Assembly (NCBI GenBank): GCA_030615145.1
Contig: JAUWZT010000097.1
Span: forward strand, 1 to 12,323
DNA from: Promethearchaeota archaeon
GTDB lineage: Archaea > Asgardarchaeota > Lokiarchaeia > Sigyniarchaeales > SOKP01
Direction of reading: 5' to 3'
DNA length: 12,323 nucleotides
The notes below the pieces were generated by a model. That model searched no databases and was not told the origin of the DNA. It saw only the letters and a program-made list of their open reading frames with translations. Below, in pieces: positions 1-5,476 of the stretch. The position numbers and the translations under genes were made by a program. The number at the start of each line of letters is the position of its first letter. Within the stretch, counting starts at the first letter, position 1.

Positions 1-605
1 GTAACGTAAATCTGAAAATAAAAGAGAGAGATTTCATCGTTTTTAAAGGTCCGTCAGGAGCAGGTAAAACTACTTTATTAAATTTAATTGGAGGGTTAGA
101 TTCTCCTAATGAAGGCACGATTTTTTCAAGTGGGGTTAAAATTACCAATTTACAAGAAGAATCACTCTCTATATTTAGACTAATTAACACTGGATTCGTT
201 TTTCAGAACTATAATCTTATTAGCACTTTAACTGCTGAAGAAAATGTGATGTTCCCAATGAGTTTAGCTGGAATGAGCCTAAAAGAGCAAAGAGAGAAAG
301 CATTAAGTTTACTGAAAAAAGTAGGTTTAGGGGATAGAAGAGAGCACTTACCATTTCAACTTTCGGCTGGTGAACAACAGAGGGTAGCAATAGCAAGAGC
401 GTTAGCAAACAATCCCCCAATTATTTTGGCAGATGAGCCTACAGCCAACCTCGATAAAAATACAAGTATGATTATACGAGATCTCTTTAAAGATATGAAA
501 AAGGATGGTAAGACGATTATAATTGCAACTCACGACGATTTTTTAATAGAACTTGCCAATAGAATCATAAATTTTGAAGATGGTAAGATCACAAGTGAAG
601 AGTAG
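1..605 (+). CDS. ABC transporter ATP-binding protein, LolD/MacB type (5'-truncated by window edge)
   Basis: This is the cytosolic ATPase of an ABC exporter-like system; it binds and hydrolyses ATP to drive the permease encoded just downstream. The reading frame is open from base 3, so the start and the first ~30 residues lie outside the window. All core motifs are present and in order: Walker A GPSGAGKTT (48-74), Q-loop FVFQNYNLI (about 198-224), signature LSAGEQQRVAIARAL (about 361-405), Walker B IILADEPTANLD (about 421-456) and the H-loop ATHD near 526-537. The LSAGEQQR signature and DEPTANLD Walker B are typical of the LolD/MacB/FtsE branch that pairs with FtsX-domain permeases, which is what follows here. 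The gene stops at TAG 603-605. It appears intact apart from the window edge. The transported substrate cannot be read from this subunit. Confidence 0.95.
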   Translation, partial: NVNLKIKERDFIVFKGPSGAGKTTLLNLIGGLDSPNEGTIFSSGVKITNLQEESLSIFRLINTGFVFQNYNLISTLTAEENVMFPMSLAGMSLKEQREKALSLLKKVGLGDRREHLPFQLSAGEQQRVAIARALANNPPIILADEPTANLDKNTSMIIRDLFKDMKKDGKTIIIATHDDFLIELANRIINFEDGKITSEE

Positions 606-620
606 TTAGGATTTAGGATT

Positions 621-767
621 ATGAATTAAATATTATTTAACATTGGTGAATTAACAATAAGTTTAGATTTTGCCTTAAAAGACTTCTTTAGAAAAAGGGA
701 GGTCACTTTCCCTTACGTAGTAATAATTGCTTTAGTTATTGCGCTCACAATTTTCTTAACGTATTTT
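621..767 (+). other. Upstream coding extension of the permease (TM1) without a canonical start codon
   Basis: The frame of the permease stays open upstream of its first ATG (768) back to a TAA at 627-629. It translates to plausible protein: an amphipathic stretch (GELTISLDFALKDFFRKRE) followed by a hydrophobic helix (YVVIIALVIALTIFLTYF). That is what an FtsX-type permease should have as N-terminal segment and TM1. No ATG, GTG or TTG occurs in this frame between 630 and 767. An in-frame ATG at 621 is followed by AAT and then the TAA, so it is blocked at codon 3. Either translation begins at a rare codon (ATT 642 or ATA 630), or codon 3 is a nonsense mutation or sequencing error. Confidence 0.7.
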
Positions 768-2570
768 ATGTCTTCAATGGGATTAAATAGATTTTTAACT
801 TATAAGTATGAAAATGAATTCTATTTTAAAGGAGGAATTAGTATAGTCTTTACAGATTTTACTATTCTAGTACTGAGCCTAATAGTTACTTTGGCTTTTA
901 ATATTGTTATAATCGTCACAACCACTCTAATTATTAATAAAAAACGTGATATTGCCATTATGAAAGCCTTGGGAACGCTACCAAGGAAATTATATAACTT
1001 TTATTTAACCGAAGTATATGTAGTGTTTATCGTTGGTTTCTTGATGGGGTTAATAATCGGTTTTATTTCATACGGTATCTTCGCGTTTATTATGTCGCTT
1101 TTAGGAATTATATCCTCTTTTCAAATTGATTTAATTTATACCCCAATATTGTTTTTTTCTTGTTTAGGGGGAATTTTTCTTGTTCCCGGCGTAATTTTAA
1201 GGAAATTAGGAAATCAAAATACCGTAAAATTATTTTCAAAGGATATACCCTATAATTACGACGCTTCAAGAGGATTTACATTAGTTCCCAAATGGTTGTC
1301 CTCAATAGGATTTAACTTTAAAATTTCCGTTATTAACACACTCAGGAGAAAAGGGGAATTTAAGAGATATTTAATAATTTTTACCATAATTTCTTTAGTA
1401 ATTTTTACTTTAGGATTAGGGAATATTATTTTGAGCAATTCCTCTCAAGAATGGATACGAAAGTCTCAAGGTGAAGATATCATTGCTATTGGTCATAGAG
1501 ACATTATTCAAAACTACACTTTGATGTACAGTATGTTTTCTAATCCGGACATTATTATAAATGAGAATAGTATAGATTTTTTAAATCCAAACTACATGTT
1601 TAATCTTACTGATATTGAAGAACTAAGTAGTATTACTGAAGTTGAGAGCATAGATCAGCGTTTGATTAATTTTTTTAATTTAACTGAATTAGATGGATAT
1701 CATTACCTAACAGATGGAGGTTATTTAGTAGCAGGTCAACAACGTTCAGGAATCTTCCCGATTGTTGGAGTTAATATTAGTGAAATAATACAAGATTTTG
1801 AAATTGAGGGAGAATATTTTGCTCAGGAAGATTCAGTAAACATGATAATTGGAGATGGATTAGGTTATAATTTTTTTGATTATCCATTATCACAGAGTTT
1901 GAGAGTTGAGGAATTAGGATTAGGTCACACATTTCACATTTCTGGGGTTGTCCTGGATAGTTTTTATAGCGGCTTTGCAGGATATGTAGATTTAGAGGTT
2001 ATGCAAGAAGATTTGAATTTTAGTGGGCAAAATATTAATCTCCTTTTGTTAAAAATAAGACCAGGCGAATTCGATAGCGTTATAGACAACATTGAATTAA
2101 TTATTAGTGGAAATCTTGGAGATAATTTCACATATATTAACTTAAATCAAACTTTCGACGAAAATTTACAATATTTAAATAATTTAACTCTATATCCCGC
2201 TTTTTTGATTATTGTCATGGCCATTATTTCGATTCTCTCTTTATATAACTATCAAAAAGGTAGTATTATGGAAAAAGCTAAAGATTTCCTAATAATGAAG
2301 GCTGTTGGCTCGAAAAATAAAAATATTAAGAAAATTCTTTTCTTGGAAGCTCTCTATGTAATTATACCATCACTTTTTTTGAGTTTGGGTATAGGAATGA
2401 TTTTAAATTCGCTCGTTTTATTTCAAAGAGTTTCTTTACCAAATATAATAACGCCATTCATTATAATTGGTATACTTTTTGTCGCTTTCTTAACTTTTAA
2501 TTATTTAAGTCTTTTTCCAATATGTAGAAAGATTAAAAAATTTACTATCAAAGACTTCGACATATATTAA
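768..2570 (+). CDS. ABC transporter permease with two FtsX-like domains
   Basis: This is the integral membrane partner of the ATPase upstream, of the MacB/FtsX type that couples ATP hydrolysis to movements of an outside domain rather than to a classical transport path. From the ATG at 768 the protein is 600 residues, but TM1 is encoded before that codon (see 621-767). Visible helices are about 31-57, 83-115, 124-143, 201-223, 477-497, 510-533 and 540-562. The FtsX hallmark after a helix appears twice, as KKRDIAIMKALG (about 58-69) and KAKDFLIMKAVG (about 505), so both halves of a duplicated permease are present. The second half has a ~250-residue extracytoplasmic domain (about 224-476). The first half has only ~30 residues at the equivalent place, which is unusual. 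The gene probably shares a transcript with the ATPase. The substrate is unknown. Confidence 0.88.
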   Translation: MSSMGLNRFLTYKYENEFYFKGGISIVFTDFTILVLSLIVTLAFNIVIIVTTTLIINKKRDIAIMKALGTLPRKLYNFYLTEVYVVFIVGFLMGLIIGFISYGIFAFIMSLLGIISSFQIDLIYTPILFFSCLGGIFLVPGVILRKLGNQNTVKLFSKDIPYNYDASRGFTLVPKWLSSIGFNFKISVINTLRRKGEFKRYLIIFTIISLVIFTLGLGNIILSNSSQEWIRKSQGEDIIAIGHRDIIQNYTLMYSMFSNPDIIINENSIDFLNPNYMFNLTDIEELSSITEVESIDQRLINFFNLTELDGYHYLTDGGYLVAGQQRSGIFPIVGVNISEIIQDFEIEGEYFAQEDSVNMIIGDGLGYNFFDYPLSQSLRVEELGLGHTFHISGVVLDSFYSGFAGYVDLEVMQEDLNFSGQNINLLLLKIRPGEFDSVIDNIELIISGNLGDNFTYINLNQTFDENLQYLNNLTLYPAFLIIVMAIISILSLYNYQKGSIMEKAKDFLIMKAVGSKNKNIKKILFLEALYVIIPSLFLSLGIGMILNSLVLFQRVSLPNIITPFIIIGILFVAFLTFNYLSLFPICRKIKKFTIKDFDIY

Positions 2571-2608
2571 CTCTCATTTGCAGAAAGAAAAAGATTAAAA
2601 AAGTGGAA

Positions 2609-2616
2609 TTTATAAT
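2609..2616 (+). promoter_or_regulatory. Possible TATA box for the coiled-coil/RNase Z operon
   Basis: The sequence TTTATAAT lies about 45 bp before the ATG at 2660. This fits an archaeal TATA box with a start site near 2637-2642 and a ~20-nt leader carrying the ribosome binding site. Such matches are common in AT-rich DNA, so support is weak. Confidence 0.35.
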
Positions 2617-2636
2617 TGTATTAATACAATTTTTTC
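2614..2636 (+). terminator. Perfect palindrome plus T-run: terminator of the ABC genes or an operator
   Basis: AATTGTATTAATACAATT (2614-2631) is a perfect 18-bp palindrome. It can fold as a 7-bp stem (AATTGTA/TACAATT) with a TTAA loop and runs directly into T's up to 2635. It lies 43 bp after the permease stop, so it may end the ABC transcript. It also lies immediately downstream of the TATA-like site of the next gene, where archaeal repressors often bind, so it could instead be an operator. The sequence alone does not decide. Confidence 0.45.
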
Positions 2637-2648
2637 TAAATAAATGGT

Positions 2649-2654
2649 AAGGTG
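2649..2654 (+). promoter_or_regulatory. Ribosome binding site of the coiled-coil gene
   Basis: AAGGTG ends 5 nt before the ATG at 2660 and matches the archaeal anti-Shine-Dalgarno (complement of CACCT). An in-frame TAA at 2648-2650 rules out an upstream start, so this site fixes 2660 as the start. Confidence 0.6.
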
Positions 2655-2659
2655 CGAAG

Positions 2660-3865
2660 ATGACGGAAGAAGATAACTTGCGCAAGAAGATAAACGAGTT
2701 ACAGTCAGAATTAAGTAAAAAAGATAATGAAATTAATATTTACTTAGATAAAATTGAAGGCTTTGAAGAAGAAGTTCTAAGATACGAGGAAATGTTCGAT
2801 GAAAATGCTCCGAAAAAAAAGATGAAAAAAGCGAAAGAAGAAAAATTACATATTGAAATAGATGTTAAGGATCGAGAAATACGAGAACTAAAGAATCGAA
2901 TGGGTTTTTTAAGAAAAGAAAAAATGCAATTACAAAAAAAACACGATAACTTTATGAGAACAACTAATCCTTCTGTTATTAGCGTAGAAGAGCTAAGAGA
3001 AAAGGACAAACCGCCACTTAATATTTTGCTTCATGAATTACAAGATAAATTAAATAAACAAGAATCTTTAATTAGGCGTTATAAGAGTAAAGATCTTGGA
3101 AGCGACGAATATAACGAAAAAATAAAAGAAAAGGACGAAAAAATTGAATTATTAACTGATACAATTGCGGATTTAACTGAAAAGATCGAGAATAGCTCTT
3201 CTCAAATAAAAACTAACCATGTTGATAATGATATTACGAAAAATCTACTAGAAGATCTGCAAAAAAAACTTAATAAAACAAAAAGACAAAATGAAGAATT
3301 AAAAAAGGTTATAACTAAATACGAGAAAAAAGTTAAAGGCAAGAAAGGTAAAGCAGAACCAGAACCAATTGCTTTAAAAGAAGTTGTGGAAGAATTAAAA
3401 AGCGAATTAAGTAAATCAAAAGTAAAAGTAGCAACTCTTCAAGAACAAATTAAAGAAGGGCAAAATCAGAAAGCTCCTCCTGTTAGCATCCCTCAAGGAG
3501 ATATTGAAGGCAAATTGAAAATTCAAAGAGAAATGGCAAGCTTTTTGCAAAAACAATTAGCTGAATCAAAAAACGCGTTACAGACGAAAGAAGAAGAAAT
3601 TACTACGATTAAGAACGAAGCTATAAGAATAAAGCGAAAATACGAAGATTTGGATAACAAACTCAAACGAAAAGATCAAAAATCAAATGAAATTGAAGCA
3701 GAGTTAGATAGATTAAGATTTCAAATTCAAACTCAGCCAAAAACAACACAAACAATAAACCCAGGTATTAATTTAAGGTTTAAAGAACTCGAAAGTTTGG
3801 TTGACGATCTGAGCAAGCAAAATATTCAACAACGGCTTGAAATCTCTCAATTAAGAAAAAAATAA
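2660..3865 (+). CDS. Coiled-coil protein of unknown function
   Basis: A 401-residue, highly charged protein rich in Lys, Glu, Gln and Leu, with no signal peptide or membrane helix. It is almost entirely coiled coil: heptad-like stretches at about 3-48, 58-98, 119-143, 150-180, 193-225, 236-268, 283-355 and 372-401. These are separated by Pro/Gly/Thr-containing linkers (about 102-118, 227-238, 271-281, 359-370). A short motif recurs: INELQSELSK (11-20), LHELQDKLNK (124-133), LEDLQKKLNK (197-206) and VEELKSELSK (243-252), suggesting internal duplication or a repeated binding surface. There is no ATPase head, so it is not an SMC protein although automatic annotation may call it one. Ribonuclease Z begins 24 bp after its stop, so the two are probably co-transcribed. 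A scaffold or structural role is possible; no function can be assigned. Confidence 0.85.
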   Translation: MTEEDNLRKKINELQSELSKKDNEINIYLDKIEGFEEEVLRYEEMFDENAPKKKMKKAKEEKLHIEIDVKDREIRELKNRMGFLRKEKMQLQKKHDNFMRTTNPSVISVEELREKDKPPLNILLHELQDKLNKQESLIRRYKSKDLGSDEYNEKIKEKDEKIELLTDTIADLTEKIENSSSQIKTNHVDNDITKNLLEDLQKKLNKTKRQNEELKKVITKYEKKVKGKKGKAEPEPIALKEVVEELKSELSKSKVKVATLQEQIKEGQNQKAPPVSIPQGDIEGKLKIQREMASFLQKQLAESKNALQTKEEEITTIKNEAIRIKRKYEDLDNKLKRKDQKSNEIEAELDRLRFQIQTQPKTTQTINPGINLRFKELESLVDDLSKQNIQQRLEISQLRKK

Positions 3866-3889
3866 ATAATGAATACTAAATGAACTTCG

Positions 3890-4870
3890 ATGGAACTAAT
3901 CATCTTAGGTTCTTCAGCAGCAATTCCTGTTCGCGAAAGGAACCTTCCTTCAACAGCTCTTAAATATAAAAATGAACTCCTATTATTTGATTGTGGAGAA
4001 GACATCCAAAGAAGACTAATTGAAGCGGGGTTAAAGTTTAATAAACCTTTAAAAATATTAATCTCGCATTTTCATGGAGATCATATCATTGGTCTTCCAG
4101 GGCTTTTATTTAGGTTTGGTTTAAATGAAAGAACGGCCCCCGTTACTATATTTGGACCTCGAAATCTGTTTCTTTATTTATTTGTCCATAGAAAAATTCT
4201 CGGACTAAAAGCAAATTATCCCATTAATATAGTAGAAATTGATAATGATAATAATAAGTTAATAGTGTTCGAGACCTTGGACTCCGAAATCCCTAGTGAA
4301 GAAAAATTCTTAGAAGATAATGTGATTTTTGAAAGCGATAAATACATTCTCAAATATACAGAAGTAGATCATTCAGTATTAACGTTTGCTTATTCTTTCG
4401 TTGAAAAGCCACGGTATGGAAAATTTAAACCCAAAAGAGCAATTGAACTAGGAATACCTGAGAGTAACCTGTGGAAAAAATTACAGGGAGGGGAAATTAT
4501 AGAATATGAAGGAAAAACAATCGATCCTTTAAAAGAAGGGATAGTGGGTCCAAAGAGACCAGGTCGAAAAGTGACATACTCGGGTGACACAATCCCTTGC
4601 GAAAGCTTGATTAAATTAGGAAGAGATTCTGATATTTTAATTCACGAAGCAACTTTTTCGAAGGAGTTGTCTGATGTCGCATTTGAAAAGAAGCATTCCA
4701 CTTCTGTTGACGCAGCTAACGATGCTAAAAAAATGAACGCTAAACAATTAATTTTAACCCATATTTCGTCGAGATATCAAGAGGATGCTAACCAATTGCT
4801 GCAAGATGCAAAACTGATATTCCCTAATACTATTTTAGCAAAGGACTTAATGAGAATCTCTTTACAGTAA
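3890..4870 (+). CDS. rnz: Ribonuclease Z (tRNA 3'-end processing endonuclease)
   Basis: Ribonuclease Z is a zinc-dependent metallo-beta-lactamase-fold endonuclease that removes the 3' trailer from pre-tRNAs in the cytosol. At 326 residues it has the usual length of the short form. The N-terminus MELIILGSSAAIP is the family's first strand and glycine-rich turn. The metal site is complete: SHFHGDH gives His60, His62, Asp64 and His65; His161 sits in EVDHS; Asp233 in YSGDT; His269 in KKHST; and His291 in LTHISSRY. The segment about 173-230 (PRYGKF, ELGIP, LQGGE, GPKRPGRK) matches the conserved stretch before the Asp motif in RNase Z and separates it from other beta-lactamase-fold enzymes. An in-frame TGA at 3881-3883 fixes the start at 3890; no clear ribosome binding site precedes it. 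It follows the coiled-coil gene by 24 bp. Confidence 0.95.
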   Translation: MELIILGSSAAIPVRERNLPSTALKYKNELLLFDCGEDIQRRLIEAGLKFNKPLKILISHFHGDHIIGLPGLLFRFGLNERTAPVTIFGPRNLFLYLFVHRKILGLKANYPINIVEIDNDNNKLIVFETLDSEIPSEEKFLEDNVIFESDKYILKYTEVDHSVLTFAYSFVEKPRYGKFKPKRAIELGIPESNLWKKLQGGEIIEYEGKTIDPLKEGIVGPKRPGRKVTYSGDTIPCESLIKLGRDSDILIHEATFSKELSDVAFEKKHSTSVDAANDAKKMNAKQLILTHISSRYQEDANQLLQDAKLIFPNTILAKDLMRISLQ

Positions 4871-4895
4871 GAACAGATAAATAAAATAAGTAACC

Positions 4896-4904
4896 AAAAA
4901 AAAA
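4896..4904 (-). terminator. T-run terminator of the MoaD-like gene
   Basis: Read on the - strand, nine consecutive T's follow the stop codon of the MoaD-like gene by a few bases. Oligo-T is a known archaeal RNA polymerase termination signal. No stem is evident. The RNase Z gene converges on it from the other side. Confidence 0.45.
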
Positions 4905-4908
4905 TTTA

Positions 4909-5115
4909 TTATCCTCCAGCTATGTGAGGAAGAATAACTATGTCTGAATTCTCATTTAAAACCGTATCCTCGTTAGCTTTCTTACCATCAACGAGGATCC
5001 CAAAGTATTTACCTTCAAGGTTTAACTCTTTAAGGAGGTCTTTAACTAACATCTTCCTCTTGGGAGTGTAAGTTTCAATAATACCGGTGGATAATAGATC
5101 AGCAATCTGTTTCAA
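4909..5115 (-). CDS. MoaD/ThiS-family beta-grasp protein ending in Gly-Gly
   Basis: A small ubiquitin-fold protein with a C-terminal diglycine (HIAGG, stop immediately after). In this family the terminal Gly is adenylated by an E1-like/MoeB enzyme and then carries sulfur (molybdopterin, thiamine or tRNA thiolation) or, as archaeal SAMPs do, is attached to proteins. Supporting features are the central LVKDLLKELNL helix (about 23-33), GILVDGKKA (39-47), then a D-x-x-L turn and NSDIVILPHIAGG, the typical MoaD/ThiS ending. The first formally usable start is TTG at 5115, giving 68 residues. That lacks the first beta strand, which is encoded just upstream in frame (LIKIRCDSKLKQ, back to about 5142) without ATG/GTG/TTG; a start at ATT 5139 would give 76 residues. 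No partner E1 or molybdenum/thiamine gene is in the window, so sulfur carrier versus protein modifier cannot be decided. Confidence 0.82.
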   Translation of the reverse strand: MKQIADLLSTGIIETYTPKRKMLVKDLLKELNLEGKYFGILVDGKKANEDTVLNENSDIVILPHIAGG

Positions 5116-5139
5116 TTTAGAATCACATCTAATTTTAAT
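5116..5139 (-). other. Upstream coding extension of the MoaD-like gene (first beta strand)
   Basis: In frame with the gene, the codons from 5139 down to 5116 read IKIRCDSK. Joined to LKQIADLL they form the expected first strand of a MoaD/ThiS fold (family members typically begin near M-I-K-V-R). The frame is open back to a TAA at 5149-5151, but no ATG, GTG or TTG occurs. The most natural start positions are ATT codons at 5137-5139 or 5131-5133. Confidence 0.65.
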
Positions 5140-5156
5140 TAATTGATTTTAACTAT

Positions 5157-5167
5157 GATAAATAAAA
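5157..5167 (-). promoter_or_regulatory. Possible TATA box of the MoaD-like gene
   Basis: On the - strand TTTTATTTATC is centred about 24 bp upstream of the ATT at 5139. At that spacing the transcript would begin close to the ATT, implying a leaderless mRNA. From the TTG at 5115 it would be about 48 bp away. This favours the longer protein, though AT-rich DNA makes chance matches likely. Confidence 0.35.
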
Positions 5168-5359
5168 CCATTCAACTATTTATAATTAATTCAAGAAATC
5201 AAAAAGTATTAAGATTCAATACTATAGGCTTTTTACTTAATGGCTATATCTGGGTTCTGGGTTTGTGTCCGATAAAATAGATTTTATAATTGTAAAACCA
5301 AAAAATTTTCTATTTTTCAGAAAAACCATTATTTTTTAAATATCAAAAAATTTTATTGC

Positions 5360-5397
5360 ATAAATCTAAGTATTATTTATAAATCTAAGTATTATTT
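5360..5397 (+). repeat. 19-bp perfect tandem duplication in the promoter region of the TPR gene
   Basis: ATAAATCTAAGTATTATTT occurs twice head to tail (5360-5378 and 5379-5397), followed by ATA of a third copy. Each unit junction creates TTATTTATA, a TATA-box-like sequence, so the duplication produces two candidate TATA boxes 19 bp apart (about 5373-5381 and 5392-5400) ahead of the TPR gene. The first would place a transcript start around 5402-5410. Confidence 0.8.
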
Positions 5398-5413
5398 ATA
5401 GGGTTGATTTTAG

Positions 5414-5476
5414 ATTCTTCAAGAGAATACCTTTAGCGATTACGGCGATTACCTCGAAAAAATAAGAGAGTCTTTA
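5414..5476 (+). other. Upstream coding extension of the TPR protein without a canonical start
   Basis: The frame of the TPR gene is open from a TAG at 5411-5413 to the first ATG at 5477. It reads ILQENTFSDYGDYLEKIRES plus L, a soluble helical sequence that merges smoothly into MELGNLKDEKKK. No ATG, GTG or TTG lies in the stretch; its first codon is ATT. A frameshift is also conceivable, since frame 1 nearby reads LDSSREYL (starting at 5410) before a TAG. Whether the segment is translated is uncertain. Confidence 0.5.

Larger units (their letters stand above)
5152..5413. other. Divergent intergenic region, AT-rich with one GC-richer island
   Basis: This stretch separates the divergent MoaD-like and TPR genes and presumably holds both promoters. 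I see no convincing gene or RNA gene. A GC-richer island at about 5240-5275 contains a 7-bp tandem repeat (TCTGGGT twice, 5249-5262); its role is unknown. The region ends in the 19-bp duplication described separately. Confidence 0.5.

Noticed and set aside
606..620. TTAGGATTTAGGATT as a tandem ribosome binding site for the ATG at 621.
   Set aside because: The GGA is only about 3 nt from that ATG, and the ATG is closed by a stop two codons later.
2740..3009. Open frame of 89 codons on the - strand inside the coiled-coil gene (also similar ones at 1256-1438, 4390-4590, 5449-5634, 8801-9031 and 10439-10666).
   Set aside because: They are antisense to well-supported genes, have low-complexity Ser/Phe/Ile composition and no domain.
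2660..3865. SMC or kinesin-like protein suggested by the long coiled coils.
   Set aside because: There are no Walker A/B motifs, hinge or head domain; only coiled coil is visible.
5249..5275. GGGTTC followed by GTGTCC looked like a tRNA T-arm.
   Set aside because: The loop does not fit TTCRANY, and no acceptor or anticodon stem pairs with it on either strand.
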